Shown: one piece after another, positions 32,753 through 42,165 of the stretch | Layout of the letters: each line of letters begins with the position of its first letter | Position numbering within the stretch: the first letter of the stretch is position 1 | NCBI GenBank assembly: GCA_018823905.1 | Contig: JAHJHL010000021.1 | Coordinates: forward strand, 1-48,121 | Source of the DNA: Alphaproteobacteria bacterium | Lineage (GTDB): Bacteria; Pseudomonadota; Alphaproteobacteria; Sphingomonadales; Sphingomonadaceae | DNA: 48,121 nucleotides | Reading direction: 5' to 3' | Made by a program: the position numbers and the translations under genes | The notes under the pieces: generated by a model | Told to the model about the DNA's origin: nothing | Database searches by the model: none | The model's input: the letters and a program-made list of their open reading frames with translations, nothing else

Positions 32753-32920
32753 CCCCTCTCCCGTTGGGAGAGGGTTGCGCAAGCTTGGCAGCTTGCTGCC
32801 TAGCTGAAGCTGGGTGAGGGGTTCTGCGCGGGCGGGCGAACGCGAAGCCGCATCCCCTCACCCGCTGCAACTAGCGAACAAGTTCGCAAGTTTCGCTGCC
32901 CTCTCCCGACGGGAGAGGGT
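32753..32920. repeat. palindromic repeat family B, copy 2
   Basis: CCCCTCTCCCGTTGGGAGAGG at the left, CCCTCTCCCGACGGGAGAGGG at the right, with GCTTGCTGCCTAG, GAAGCTGGGTGAGGGGTT and AACAAGTTCGCAAG words inside. Lies between convergent grpE and def. Confidence 0.9.
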
Positions 32921-32928
32921 TCAGGCGG

Positions 32929-33462
32929 TCACGCCGCCTTCCGCATCTTCATCAGCTTCTTCAACACCATCTCGCGCTTCAGCCGCGACAGATGGTCGAT
33001 GAAGAGGATGCCCTCCAGATGGTCATGCTCATGCTGGATGCACGTCGCCATCAGCCCGGTCATGCGTTCCTGATGATGCTTGCCGTCCTCGTCCTGCCAG
33101 TCGACGGTGACCTCGGCGGGGCGCGTTACATCGGCATATTGTTCGGGGACCGACAGGCACCCTTCCGAATAGACGCTATGCTCCTCGCTCTCGTCGGAGA
33201 ACACGGGGTTGATGAACACCCGCGGCTCGCGGATCACCTTCTTGCCCTCTTCATCCTCGGGATCGGGTTCCTGCAGGTCGATCACCAAGATGCGCTTTGC
33301 CACCCCGACCTGAATCGCCGCCAGCCCGATGCCGGGCGCGTCGTACATCGTCTCGAACATATCGGCGACGAGCTGTTTCAGCTCGGCGTCGAAGGTCTCG
33401 ACGGGCTTGGAAATGACGCGCAGCCGGGGGTCCGGGGTCTCAATGATGGGTAGGATGGCCAT
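32929..33462 (-). CDS. def: peptide deformylase
   Basis: The 177-residue protein has all three motifs: GIGLAAIQVG (45-54), EGCLSVPEQ (ligand C102) and CIQHEHDHLEGIL (ligands H144 and H148, catalytic E145). It removes the formyl group from nascent proteins. An acidic insert (EPDPEDEEGKK) is as in alphaproteobacterial type I enzymes. It is the third gene after recR and an unknown gene on the same strand. Its usual partner fmt is close but on the opposite strand. Confidence 0.96.
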   Translation of the reverse strand: MAILPIIETPDPRLRVISKPVETFDAELKQLVADMFETMYDAPGIGLAAIQVGVAKRILVIDLQEPDPEDEEGKKVIREPRVFINPVFSDESEEHSVYSEGCLSVPEQYADVTRPAEVTVDWQDEDGKHHQERMTGLMATCIQHEHDHLEGILFIDHLSRLKREMVLKKLMKMRKAA

Positions 33463-33504
33463 GGGGGTCAGGTATGGTCGGCGAGGCGTTGGGTCAAGGG
33501 GGTC

Positions 33505-33966
33505 CTATATCGCTGGCAGCGGATCGTTCTCGGTCATACCAGCCACCGCAATCTTCAACTGCTCGGCTACGTCTGGCCGCAAACCGTGAGTCCAGACGCC
33601 GGTCAGCATCCAGCGAAAGCGTGCCGTTCGCCGCGCCTCCACTCGTACACGTTCGAGTATTTCTTGGGTCGGGTCGCGCAATATGTCTTCGAGCGGCCCT
33701 GCGGCGACGAAAAAGAGAAACTCCGGGTCATCATGATTGTGGAGAGCTATTGTAACGCAGGCCAGCGCCCTTTCGGGGTCGACTTGGCCTGAAAGATACA
33801 ATTCTTCAAAATCATAAGATGGGTCGGTCCAGTCTGACAACGCGCGCTTGCTGTCTTCTTGACGAAAGCTCTCCTGCCAAGCAGAAATCGCTTCCGTCAT
33901 CGCCCCAAAATCAGGTCTGGCCTGTGCTCGATCAATTTCAAATGGCTCGGGGGTCGGCTTGCTCAC
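33505..33966 (-). CDS. unknown protein (153 aa) between recR and def
   Basis: The GTG start at 33966 overlaps the recR stop (GTGA), so translation is coupled. The protein contains [55 protein letters not shown] and [16 protein letters not shown] helices ([17 protein letters not shown]). The FVAAGPLED stretch resembles a domain of unknown function (perhaps DUF6869), but I cannot confirm this. No signal peptide or membrane segment. Base composition is less GC-rich than recR and def, as for the small genes at 29074 and 47283. Confidence 0.65.
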   Translation of the reverse strand: MSKPTPEPFEIDRAQARPDFGAMTEAISAWQESFRQEDSKRALSDWTDPSYDFEELYLSGQVDPERALACVTIALHNHDDPEFLFFVAAGPLEDILRDPTQEILERVRVEARRTARFRWMLTGVWTHGLRPDVAEQLKIAVAGMTENDPLPAI

Positions 33967-34559
33967 CCCACCGGCCTTCTTGCCCGCAGCGCCTGCGCCA
34001 ACGTCCCTTCATCGAGATAATCCAGCTCGCCCCCCACCGGCAAGCCATGCGCCAGCTGCGTCAGCCGCACCGGATAGCCCTCCAGCCGCTCCGCGAGATA
34101 ATGGGCGGTCGTCTGGCCCTCCAGCGTGGCGTTCATTGCGAGCACGACCTCGTCGATGCCGCCCGCCGCGACGCGCGCGACCAGGGCGTCGATCGCCAGA
34201 TCCTGCGGGCGGATGCCCTCCAGCGCCGACAATCGCCCGCCCAGCACATGATATTTGCCGGGGAACAGCCGCGACTTGTCGAGCGCCCACAGGTCGGACA
34301 CCTCCTCGACCACGCACAGCGACCGCGCATCGCGGCGCGGGTCGGCGCAGATCGCGCAGGGATCGTGGGTATCGACATTGCCGCAGATGGTGCAGGTGAC
34401 GAGCCGTTCGGACACCGTCTGCAACGCGGCGAGCAGCGGCACGAACGCGGACTCGCGCTTCTTCATCAGATGCAGCACCGCGCGCCGCGCCGACCGCGGG
34501 CCGAGGCCGGGGAGACGGGCGAGTTGCTGGACGAGGGCTTCGATTTCGGTGGAGGCCAT
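33963..34559 (-). CDS. recR: recombination protein RecR
   Basis: I chose ATG 34559 ([20 protein letters not shown]); the upstream frame reads into a repeat. The 198-residue protein has the helix-hairpin-helix [17 protein letters not shown], the zinc finger [16 protein letters not shown], a Toprim domain ([30 protein letters not shown]) and the terminal Walker-like [26 protein letters not shown]. It acts with RecF/RecO in loading RecA at gaps. It overlaps the next gene by 4 bases. dnaX or the YbaB gene, its frequent neighbours, are absent. Confidence 0.96.
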   Translation of the reverse strand: MASTEIEALVQQLARLPGLGPRSARRAVLHLMKKRESAFVPLLAALQTVSERLVTCTICGNVDTHDPCAICADPRRDARSLCVVEEVSDLWALDKSRLFPGKYHVLGGRLSALEGIRPQDLAIDALVARVAAGGIDEVVLAMNATLEGQTTAHYLAERLEGYPVRLTQLAHGLPVGGELDYLDEGTLAQALRARRPVG

Positions 34560-34595
34560 GGGGGGGTGGTAGTGGCGCGCGGGGGTGGGCGCAAT

Positions 34596-34760
34596 ATCCC
34601 CTCTCCCGTCGGGAGAGGGTTGCGGAGACTTGCGAACTTGTTCGCTAGGCGTAGCTGGGTGAGGGGCTGTGCCCTCACGATAGTCCATACCCCCCTCACC
34701 CGCTGCGACTAAGCCAGCGAGCTGGCAAGTCTCGCTGCCCTCTCCCTAAATGGGAGAGGG
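34596..34760. repeat. palindromic repeat family B, copy 3
   Basis: ATCCCCTCTCCCGTCGGGAG left arm, CCCTCTCCCTAAATGGGAGA right arm, with AACTTGTTCGCTAG and GTAGCTGGGTGAGGGG words inside. Sits between the divergent recR and fmt starts, so both promoters must lie within or beside it. Confidence 0.9.
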
Positions 34761-34799
34761 ACTTGCGCCGCTCGCCCGCCTCCGCCAAAGCCCGCACCC

Positions 34800-35720
34800 A
34801 TGCGTATCGCTTTCATGGGGACGCCGCCCTTTGCGGTGCCGACGCTCGCTGCGCTGCATGCGGCAGGGCATGACATTGCCGCGGTCTATACCCAGCCGCC
34901 CCGCCCGGCGCAGCGCGGCAAGAAATTTCAAAAAAGCCCGGTGCAGGTGTGGGCCGAAGAGCATGGCCTGCCCGTTCGCACCCCGAAAAGCCTGAAGGGT
35001 GCCGACGAACAGGCCGACTTCGCCGCGCTCGATCTCGATGTCGCGGTGGTCGCGGCCTATGGCCTGATCCTGCCCCCCGCGATCCTCGATGCCCCGCGCG
35101 AAGGCTGCCTCAACGTTCATGGCTCGATCCTGCCGCGCTGGCGCGGCGCGGCGCCGGTGCAGCGCGCCATATTGGCGGGCGATGCCGAGACCGGGGTGAC
35201 GATCATGCAGATGGACGTCGGGCTCGACACCGGTGCGATGCGGCTGGTCGAACCGACCCCGATCGGGCGCAAGACCGCGGGGGTGCTGACCCACGAGCTC
35301 GCCGAAATGGGCGCGCTGATGATGCGGCGCGTGCTGAGCGAGCTCCACGCCTTTCCGCCGGTGCCGCAACCCGAGGACGGCGTCACCTACGCCGCCAAGA
35401 TCGACAAGAGCGAGGCGCGGCTCGATTTCCTGGTCAGCGCAGTGCAGGTCGAGCGGCAGATCCGCGCGTTCAATCCGGTGCCGGGGGCGTTTTTTGAGCT
35501 GGAGGGTGAGCGACACAAAATCCTCGCGGCCGAGGTTGTGCATCCGGGCGAGACGGTCGCGGGGGCAAGCCCCGGTACGACGCTGGACGACGCGCTGACC
35601 ATCGCCTGCAACCCCGGCGCGATCCGCGCGGTGCGGGTGCAGCGAGCGGGGAAGCCCGCGATGGAGGCGAGCGAATTGCTGCGTGGGCGGGGGATTGCGG
35701 CAGGGACGCGGCTCGCATGA
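34800..35720 (+). CDS. fmt: methionyl-tRNA formyltransferase
   Basis: The 306-residue protein starts [16 protein letters not shown] and has the formyl-transfer triad N105, H107 and D143 ([26 protein letters not shown]). The flexible loop [17 protein letters not shown] recognises initiator tRNA. The C-terminal OB domain begins near [16 protein letters not shown]. It formylates Met-tRNA for initiation, the step that def later reverses. No ribosome site is seen, which suggests a short leader. truA follows after a palindromic repeat. Confidence 0.96.
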   Translation: MRIAFMGTPPFAVPTLAALHAAGHDIAAVYTQPPRPAQRGKKFQKSPVQVWAEEHGLPVRTPKSLKGADEQADFAALDLDVAVVAAYGLILPPAILDAPREGCLNVHGSILPRWRGAAPVQRAILAGDAETGVTIMQMDVGLDTGAMRLVEPTPIGRKTAGVLTHELAEMGALMMRRVLSELHAFPPVPQPEDGVTYAAKIDKSEARLDFLVSAVQVERQIRAFNPVPGAFFELEGERHKILAAEVVHPGETVAGASPGTTLDDALTIACNPGAIRAVRVQRAGKPAMEASELLRGRGIAAGTRLA

Positions 35721-35737
35721 AGGAGCCTCTTATCCTT

Positions 35738-35810
35738 CGTCACCCCGGACTTGATCCGGGGTCCAGGACGTCAGCGCCGCAGTGGACCCCGGATCAAGTC
35801 CGGGGTGACG
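35738..35810. repeat. palindromic repeat family D
   Basis: Two perfectly complementary arms of 28 bases (35738-35765 and 35783-35810; CGTCACCCCGGACTTGATCC... at the left) flank a 17-base centre. It lies between fmt and truA in the same operon direction and would form a very stable mRNA hairpin. Confidence 0.92.
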
Positions 35811-35832
35811 AGCATGGGGGTAAGGGGCGCCC

Positions 35833-36573
35833 ATGACCCGCTTCGCCCTCACCATCGAATATGACGGCCGCTCCTATATGGGCTGGCAGCGACAGGCGCA
35901 TGGCCCCAGCGTCCAGCAAGCGATCGAGGAAGCAATCCACCGCTTCACCGGCGAGACGGTGCAGGTCTTCAGCGCCGGGCGCACCGACGCCGGGGTCCAC
36001 GCGATCGCGATGCGCGCGCATGTCGACATTGAAAAGCCGCTGACCCCGTTCAAGCTGACCGAGGCGCTCAACGCCCAGCTGCGTCCCGCGCCGATCGCGG
36101 TGCTCGCGGCGGAGATCGTTCCCGACGACTGGCACGCGCGCTTTGCCTGTATCGGGCGGTCCTACGAATATCGTATCGTCAACCGCCGCGCCCCGCTGAC
36201 GTGGGACAAGGGGCTGTCGTGGCAGGTCGCGCGACCGCTCGACGCCGATGCGATGCACGCCGCGGCGCAGGCGCTGGTTGGGCTGCATGATTTCACCACC
36301 TTCCGCTCGGCGCATTGCCAGTCGCAAAGTCCGGTGAAGACGCTCGATAAGCTGACCGTCAGCCGCCACGGCGACGAGCTGATTATTGAGGCCGCGGCGC
36401 GCAGCTTCCTGCACCATCAGGTGCGCTCGATGGTCGGATGCCTGTCGCTTGTCGGGCACGGGCGGTGGACGGCGAGGGATCTGAAGGACGCGCTGGCGGC
36501 GGCGGACCGCAATGCGCTGGGGCTGAATGCTCCGCCCGATGGGTTGTATTTCGTGAGTGCGGTGTATCCCTAA
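35833..36573 (+). CDS. truA: tRNA pseudouridine(38-40) synthase
   Basis: GGTAAGGGG precedes ATG 35833. The 246-residue protein begins [18 protein letters not shown] and has the catalytic Asp in [14 protein letters not shown] (D52), then [30 protein letters not shown] and [17 protein letters not shown]. These are TruA signatures; the enzyme modifies the anticodon stem-loop of many tRNAs. It is in line with fmt, a common pairing. A family-E repeat follows the stop. Confidence 0.96.
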   Translation: MTRFALTIEYDGRSYMGWQRQAHGPSVQQAIEEAIHRFTGETVQVFSAGRTDAGVHAIAMRAHVDIEKPLTPFKLTEALNAQLRPAPIAVLAAEIVPDDWHARFACIGRSYEYRIVNRRAPLTWDKGLSWQVARPLDADAMHAAAQALVGLHDFTTFRSAHCQSQSPVKTLDKLTVSRHGDELIIEAAARSFLHHQVRSMVGCLSLVGHGRWTARDLKDALAAADRNALGLNAPPDGLYFVSAVYP

Positions 36574-36576
36574 GCC

Positions 36577-36667
36577 GTCATTGCGAGGAGCGTAGCGACG
36601 CGGCAATCTCCAGCTTGCGTCCCAGCAGGACGATGGCTGGAGATTGCTTCGCTCCGCTCGCAATGAC
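36577..36667. repeat. palindromic repeat family E
   Basis: GTCATTGCGAGGAGCGTAGC left arm and GCTTCGCTCCGCTCGCAATG right arm, with inner GGCAATCTCCAGC / GCTGGAGATTGC. A common intergenic element in alphaproteobacteria. Lies after truA. Confidence 0.9.
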
Positions 36668-36674
36668 GCCGACG

Positions 36675-36701
36675 AAAAAGGGCGGCCCTCGCAGACCGCC
36701 C
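36675..36701 (-). terminator. rho-independent terminator of carD
   Basis: On the minus strand GGGCGG pairs with CCGCCC across a 10-base loop and is followed by five T residues. It lies 27 bases after the carD stop. Confidence 0.7.
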
Positions 36702-36727
36702 CTTCCCTAAATCGCTAACCCGCGCGC

Positions 36728-37255
36728 TTACACCTTTTCGGCGTAATACAGCGGCGCATGCTCGTTCAAAATCTGCAAGATCTTCGCCTGCGCGGTCTTT
36801 TCGTCGCTTTCTTCCATCGCGCCCAGTTCGCGCGCGAGGCGGCTCGACGCCGCTTCAAAGATCTGGCGCTCCGAATAGCTCTGTTCGGGCTGATCGTCGG
36901 CGCGGAACAGGTCGCGCGTCACTTCGGCGATCGACACCAGGTCGCCCGAATTGATCTTCGCCTCATATTCCTGCGCGCGGCGCGACCACATGGTGCGCTT
37001 GACCTTCGGCTTGGTGGTCAGCACCTGCAACGCTTCCTTCAGCGTCTTGTCCGACGACAGCTTGCGCATCCCGACGCCTTCGGCCTTGTTCGTCGGCACG
37101 CGAAGCGTCATTTTTTCCTTTTCGAAGCGCAGCACATAAAGTTCGAGCTGCATTCCGGCGATTTCCGATTTCTGCAACTCGATGACGCGCCCCACGCCAT
37201 GTTTGGGATAAACGACATAATCACCGACTTCGAACAAGAGCGTGCTTACGGACAT
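36728..37255 (-). CDS. CarD-family transcriptional regulator
   Basis: AAAGGAA precedes ATG 37255. The 175-residue protein has an N-terminal Tudor-like RNA-polymerase-interacting domain (FEVGDYVVYPKHGVGRVIELQ, ELYVLRFEKEKMTLRVPTNKA) and a helical DNA-binding C-terminal domain (WSRRAQEYEAKINSGDLVSIAEVTRDL in part). CarD proteins bind the beta subunit and stabilise open promoter complexes, especially at rRNA genes. It is single-gene with its own terminator. The wide upstream gap (313 bases) may carry its promoter. Confidence 0.94.
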   Translation of the reverse strand: MSVSTLLFEVGDYVVYPKHGVGRVIELQKSEIAGMQLELYVLRFEKEKMTLRVPTNKAEGVGMRKLSSDKTLKEALQVLTTKPKVKRTMWSRRAQEYEAKINSGDLVSIAEVTRDLFRADDQPEQSYSERQIFEAASSRLARELGAMEESDEKTAQAKILQILNEHAPLYYAEKV

Positions 37256-37568
37256 GAAAATTCCTTTTGTTGTGCCTTGACCCTGATCTGAAAGTGCGAC
37301 AACAACGGCGCATCCCGCCCTCTAGCCAAGGGGGATTTACGGTCGCTCGGCGCTAGCCAGTCAGAGTGACAAGGGATATGGCTCCATCGGAACGCCGCGA
37401 AACGCCCCAGCCCGAGACGGGAAGAGGCAGAATGTCGGCGCGTTGATATTTATTATAACAGATTCGCAACAAAATTGCCACCCCCGCCCGGGGATGCGCG
37501 AGCACGCCGCCTTGACGGCTGGCTGAACCCGTTTCAGGTTGCAACGAAATCATCGAATGGGAGCGGGT
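37256..37568. other. intergenic region between divergent carD and SDR genes
   Basis: No gene is supported here. An AT-rich stretch near 37442-37475 (TATTTATTATAACAG) stands out in an otherwise GC-rich gap and may hold the promoter of the SDR gene. No clear hexamer pair is certain. Confidence 0.4.
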
Positions 37569-38387
37569 ATGAACGATCAGATCTGGTGGATTACGGGCGC
37601 CTCGTCGGGCATTGGCGCGGCACTGGCGCGGGCGCTGGGCGCCCGAGGTGCGAAGCTGATCCTGTCCGGGCGCAATATCGCGGCCCTGGAGGCGGTCGCC
37701 GCCGATTGCGCGACCGAGACGCTGGTGCTGCCGTTCGAGGCGACCGACTATGCCGCCCTCCCCGCCATCGCCGAGAAAGCCTGGGGCTGGCAGGGCCGCG
37801 TCGACGGGCTGGTCAACAACGCCGGCATCGCGCAGCGCAGCCTGGCAATCGACACCGATTTTGCGGTCTATCAACAGATTGTCGCGGTCGACCTGCTCGC
37901 CCCGATCGCGCTGACCCAGCAATTGCTGCCGCGCATGGTCGGCGCAGGCGGCGGCCAGATCGTCGCGATCTCCAGCGTCGCGGGCATCGCCGGGGTGCCG
38001 CTGCGCAGCGCCTATTGCGCCGCCAAACATGGTCTGATCGGCTATCATGACAGCGTGCGCGCCGAGAATGAGCATCTGGGGTTGAAGGTGCTGGTCGTCG
38101 CCCCGGGGTCGGTCCAGACCAACGTCAGCCGCAACGCGCTCAACGCCGACGGGAGCGTCCGCGGGGAAAGCGACGCCGCGATCGACAACGGCCTGTCGCC
38201 CGATTTCGCCGCCGCGCAGATACTCGAGGCAGTCGACGCGGGGACGCGCGAGCTGGTCGTCGCCGAGGGCGCCGAGGCGGCGATCGCCCAATTGCGCCGC
38301 AGCGAACCCAATGCGCTGTTCGACCGGATGAGCGCGATGGTGCAGGCGGGATATGCAGCGCAGATGAAGACAGCGCGGGCCAACTAG
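37569..38387 (+). CDS. short-chain dehydrogenase/reductase
   Basis: ATG 37569 (MNDQIWWITGASSGIG) follows GGGAGCGGG; an upstream frame adds ten unlike residues. The Rossmann loop is TGASSGIG, then LVNNAGIAQRS, the catalytic Ser in ISSVAGIAG and the Tyr/Lys pair in SAYCAAKHG. At 272 residues it is a classical SDR with a C-terminal extension, like the DHRS7-type branch that often acts on lipids or carbonyl compounds. The substrate is unknown. It converges on the S9 peptidase gene. Confidence 0.92.
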   Translation: MNDQIWWITGASSGIGAALARALGARGAKLILSGRNIAALEAVAADCATETLVLPFEATDYAALPAIAEKAWGWQGRVDGLVNNAGIAQRSLAIDTDFAVYQQIVAVDLLAPIALTQQLLPRMVGAGGGQIVAISSVAGIAGVPLRSAYCAAKHGLIGYHDSVRAENEHLGLKVLVVAPGSVQTNVSRNALNADGSVRGESDAAIDNGLSPDFAAAQILEAVDAGTRELVVAEGAEAAIAQLRRSEPNALFDRMSAMVQAGYAAQMKTARAN

Positions 38388-38415
38388 ACCCGCACTGCCT
38401 CTGTCGGGAACGCGC

Positions 38416-40467
38416 CTATTTTGTGTCGACAGTTACGACGACTGGCACCGGTTTGTCCGCATCGCTGGCGATGTATGCCGGATTGTGAGCGGCCAACCAT
38501 TTCTCGGTTTCGACCAGCCATTCGGTATGCACATCCTCATAGGGCAGGTTGTGCGTTCCCTTCGGCTGTTCGACATAGCGGAAGTCAGCGCCTTCCTTTT
38601 TCCCTGATCCTTTCAATCGCGATACAAGAGTACGCGACTGTTCGATAGGAATGCGCGCATCACGCAGACCGGCAACAATCAGAATTGGTGCCCATTTGCC
38701 GTCGGTATTGCGCGCCGATGAGATAGAGATCAGATCATTGGCCGTCGCTTGGAAGCTCGCCCCGAAACTGCCAAACGTATTGGTATCGAACGATTTCATC
38801 ATGGGAAAGTCGTAAACGCCGGCGCCTGCAATCGCGCATTTCCAAAAATTGCCATCGCGCTGTGCACCGCGAGCCGCCGCATATCCTCCATAGGACCATC
38901 CCATTACGCAGGCACGCTTCGGATCGACAAGACCCTGACCGGCAAACCAGGTTACGGCGTCGTTTAGGTCGTCCTGCATGCGGTTGCCATAACCGTTCGG
39001 CTTGCGCCCTTCGGTTACAAACTCCTTTCCGAAACCGCCCGAGCCGCGATAATTTGGCTGGATCACGACATAGCCGAGCTCGGCGACCGCCTGATGCCAA
39101 GGGAAAAAGCCAAAGCCCTCTTCGTCACGGATCCCGTAAGGTCCACCGTGCGGCATGACGACGACGGGAAGATTCTTACCGTCTTTGCGGTGACGCGGGT
39201 AGGTGATGACCGCTTCGATTTCCATTCCGTCGGAAGCCTTATAACGGACGGTGTCCGTCGGGTTCATTTTTGCCCCTTGCAAGATGGGGTGGACCCACCC
39301 GAGCAACTGCAACTTGCCGCTTTCGGTATCGTAGAGATAATATCCCCCCGGATCGCTCGTTTCCCCGACCTGAACAATCAATTTGGTATCGCCATCGTTC
39401 GTCGAGGTGATCATCGCATTGCCCTCGCCGAAATCTTCGTCGAAAAATTTCTGGACCTGGGCCAGACGTGGATCCATCCATTTCCGGCGATCCTTGTCGG
39501 TGATGAACGAGATGCCAAGCAGTTTCCTGCCACTCTCGTCCGGTATCAAACCCCCGACATCATAGCCATTGAGCTGAAAAACCGGAGCGCCGACGATTTC
39601 CATCGTCTTCATGTTGACCTTATAGACACGACGCAGATTGTCCTTGTTGCTGGTCGCATAGGCCATGTCCGGTTCGTCGAGGAAAATACTTGGCACAATC
39701 TGCGACTGCGTGAACGTCGGATCTTTTTCGTTGGAGACGGTCTTAAACGTGCCGCTGGCATCCGACCGATACATCAGCCGCTGGTTGCCCTTGTCGTCCT
39801 GCCCGATCCCACCGCGGAGGACGCCCTTGCCATCGACCAGCCAGCCGTCAACCTCGGGATTCGGTCGCTGGACGCCTTTGAAGCGTCCCGTGCGAACATC
39901 GACTTCGACAACCTCAGGACCCACCGAAAAAGAGCCGTCCTTAAAGGTGCTGCGCTGAAGAAGAATCGTTTCCTTTTCATCATCGACGAAAAGGATGGTA
40001 CCAGCGTCACCGCCAGCCTCATTCCAGGCCAGCGGGGTCAGCTTGCCAGTTTCAAGGTCATAGGCCGCCAGGCGACGCAGGTCGGCACGCTGCCCAAAGA
40101 TGTTCTCTCGCGACAGCAATGTCACCAGCAGCGTGCGGTTACCAACCCAGCGCCAGGTTCCCATGGTGCGGTCGCCCGCCTCGCGATATTCTTCCGCCTT
40201 GGCAAAAAAGGTCGGCGGGCTGCCGGGCTTTGCAAGATCGATATAGCCAAGATTATCGACACCATCGCGGCTCATCATCACGGCGATCTTGGTACCGTCG
40301 GGCGACAGGCGCGGATCGCGCATGAAGGGCCGCTTTCCGAACACCGGCGTGTCCACCCGTCCCTTTTGCGCCGTTACAACAATATCGCTCGTTTGGCCAA
40401 AGCCGATCGACGGCAGCCCCACCGCCGACACCAGCAAAGCCGCGGCAAACATCTTCTTGATCATCAT
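38416..40467 (-). CDS. S9 prolyl oligopeptidase-family serine peptidase, exported
   Basis: I chose ATG 40467 (MMIKKMFAAALLV), with GGAGA just ahead; the ATG three bases later is equally possible. A signal peptide ends near IGFGQ. A beta-propeller-like region spans about 50-400, then the alpha/beta-hydrolase domain with VVVMPHGGPYG, VIQPNYRGSGGFG, nucleophile Ser in VMGWSYGGYAA, Asp in AGLRDARIP and His in GTHNLPYE. Such enzymes cut peptides after Pro or release dipeptides in the periplasm. Its GC content is visibly lower than that of flanking genes, which hints at transfer. Confidence 0.93.
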   Translation of the reverse strand: MMIKKMFAAALLVSAVGLPSIGFGQTSDIVVTAQKGRVDTPVFGKRPFMRDPRLSPDGTKIAVMMSRDGVDNLGYIDLAKPGSPPTFFAKAEEYREAGDRTMGTWRWVGNRTLLVTLLSRENIFGQRADLRRLAAYDLETGKLTPLAWNEAGGDAGTILFVDDEKETILLQRSTFKDGSFSVGPEVVEVDVRTGRFKGVQRPNPEVDGWLVDGKGVLRGGIGQDDKGNQRLMYRSDASGTFKTVSNEKDPTFTQSQIVPSIFLDEPDMAYATSNKDNLRRVYKVNMKTMEIVGAPVFQLNGYDVGGLIPDESGRKLLGISFITDKDRRKWMDPRLAQVQKFFDEDFGEGNAMITSTNDGDTKLIVQVGETSDPGGYYLYDTESGKLQLLGWVHPILQGAKMNPTDTVRYKASDGMEIEAVITYPRHRKDGKNLPVVVMPHGGPYGIRDEEGFGFFPWHQAVAELGYVVIQPNYRGSGGFGKEFVTEGRKPNGYGNRMQDDLNDAVTWFAGQGLVDPKRACVMGWSYGGYAAARGAQRDGNFWKCAIAGAGVYDFPMMKSFDTNTFGSFGASFQATANDLISISSARNTDGKWAPILIVAGLRDARIPIEQSRTLVSRLKGSGKKEGADFRYVEQPKGTHNLPYEDVHTEWLVETEKWLAAHNPAYIASDADKPVPVVVTVDTK

Positions 40468-40733
40468 GGTCTCCGCATTCGCGCCCCTACCCAAAGGCAC
40501 ACCCCATTGGCGCGCGGGCCGATTGCCCGCGCCATCCCTCTAATGCCGCAGCCTAAGTAGGCGTCATCACGAAGGCAACCGGGATATATTGAAAATCAAA
40601 CCAAAAAGCCCGGCCGAGGCTATCGAGCGGCGCGTTTGTATAATCGCTTCCCCAGGGAGGGACTTGTCGCCCTATTGACCGAACCGAGGCGCTTCAGCCA
40701 GCCCAGTCGCCTTTCACGTCGCAGCGAACAGGG

Positions 40734-40892
40734 CGCCCGCAAGTCGGCGACGATGTCGACGCCCGCGTGCACATGCACTTCGCCAACCTTGACGATCGCC
40801 GTGCGCAGGACGGTGCAGTTGTCCATGTTACCATCGAAAGCGAAATAGCCCACGCCGCCGACATAAGGCCCGCGCGCGTCGGCCTCCACTGG
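40734..40892 (-). pseudogene. anthranilate synthase component I (trpE) fragment
   Basis: On the minus strand a frame reads GPYVGGVGYFAFDGNMDNC, then TVLRTAIVKVGEVHVHAG and VDIVADL. This is the C-terminal part of TrpE-type chorismate-binding enzymes, where RRGPYAGAVGYF..GNMD..IALRT and QAGAGIVADS are highly conserved. Nothing like the rest of TrpE (about 450 residues) is found in any frame nearby. The surrounding 530 bases between the S9 peptidase and pyrD hold no other gene. I take it as a decayed relic; the functional trpE must lie elsewhere. Confidence 0.72.
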
Positions 40893-40998
40893 CAGGCGTG
40901 GGCCTCGGGGGCCGCTGCTAGCGGGGTCTGGCGCGCAGATATGTACGGGACAAAAAAGTGGCCGTTCTCTCAACAGCGTCGAACTGCGCGTCGCGAAC

Positions 40999-42072
40999 CT
41001 AATCCACGCTTACGCCGACCGCTCCGCTCACGCGCGCGAACCCGTCGCGCACCGCCAGCTTTTCCAGGCCATGCGCAATCCGGGCAGCAAGACCTGGGCC
41101 GGCATAGACCATCGCCGAGTAAATCTGGACCAGACTGGCGCCCGCGCGGATGCGGTCCCACGCTTGGCTTGCCGACGCGATACCACCCGCGGCCACCAAC
41201 GGCACCTTGCCGCCGCTGGCAACATGGAAATCGCGGATCCGCTGGAGCGCCAAATCGGCGAGCGGCGCGCCCGATAGTCCCCCGGCCTCATCGGCGTGGC
41301 GTGAGGAGAGCGCCGGGCGCGTAATGGTGGTGTTCGACACGATCACTGCGGCTAGTCCTTTGTCGATCGCCACCGCAACGATGTCATCGATGTCGGCGGG
41401 TTCGAGGTCGGGCGCGACCTTGAGGAACACCGGCCTCGCCGCACCAACCGGCTGAGCTGCGGCGACACCGTCGAGCAACGCCTCGAGCGCGCCCTTGTCC
41501 TGCAACGCGCGCAGTCCCGGCGTGTTCGGCGAGCTGATATTGACGGTCAGATAATCGGCGAGCGGCGCCATCACCGCGGTGCCCTTCGCATAGTCGGCAA
41601 TGCGGTCGGCGCTGTCCTTGTTGGCGCCAATATTGATCCCGAGCGGCACCGGCAGGCCATGGCGGCGCAGGCACGCGATCCGCTCGGCCGCCTTAGCCTG
41701 CCCGCCGTTGTTGAACCCCATGCGGTTGATCACCGCGCCATCCTCGACCAGCCGGAACAGCCGCGGGCGCGGGTTGCCGTCCTGCGGCAGCGGAGTCAGC
41801 GTCCCGACCTCGACAAAGCCGAAACCAAAATGCGGCATCGCATGGGCGACGCGTGCATCCTTGTCGAAACCGGGGGCGAGGCCGACGGGATTGGGGAAAT
41901 GCAGCCCGGCAAACTCGGTGGCAAGCACCGGGCTGGTCAGCGCGTGTCGGGCGCGCGGCAGCGGCTGGAGCGCACTGAGCGTCAGATTATGCGCCGCCTC
42001 GCCATCGGTGGCGTGGACGATCGGACGGACCAGCGCGTATGCGGCGTCGGCAGCGGAAGCGAAGAGCGACAT
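40999..42072 (-). CDS. pyrD: dihydroorotate dehydrogenase (quinone), class 2
   Basis: The 357-residue protein has the class-2 N-terminal membrane-association segment (YALVRPIVHATDGEAAHNL), then NPVGLAPGFDKDARV, VGTLTPLPQDGNPRPRLFRL, NRMGFNNGG, and the catalytic Ser in NISSPNTPGLRALQ. FMN-binding strands VIVSNTTITRP and VAAGGIASASQAWDRIRAGASLVQIYSAMVY follow in pieces. It oxidises dihydroorotate with quinone at the inner membrane in pyrimidine synthesis. It diverges from the DUF885 gene. Confidence 0.96.
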   Translation of the reverse strand: MSLFASAADAAYALVRPIVHATDGEAAHNLTLSALQPLPRARHALTSPVLATEFAGLHFPNPVGLAPGFDKDARVAHAMPHFGFGFVEVGTLTPLPQDGNPRPRLFRLVEDGAVINRMGFNNGGQAKAAERIACLRRHGLPVPLGINIGANKDSADRIADYAKGTAVMAPLADYLTVNISSPNTPGLRALQDKGALEALLDGVAAAQPVGAARPVFLKVAPDLEPADIDDIVAVAIDKGLAAVIVSNTTITRPALSSRHADEAGGLSGAPLADLALQRIRDFHVASGGKVPLVAAGGIASASQAWDRIRAGASLVQIYSAMVYAGPGLAARIAHGLEKLAVRDGFARVSGAVGVSVD

Positions 42073-42165
42073 GGCCCGCCATTGCGCGTCCCGCGCGGCT
42101 ATGGCAAGCCCCCCTCAACCTATTGGGCATCGCCAAAAAGCCATCGGAAAAACCGGGAGAAAATC

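Noticed and set aside
26702..34760. Family-B repeats as a CRISPR array
   Set aside because: The copies are far apart, imperfect, palindromic throughout and lack regular spacers or cas genes.
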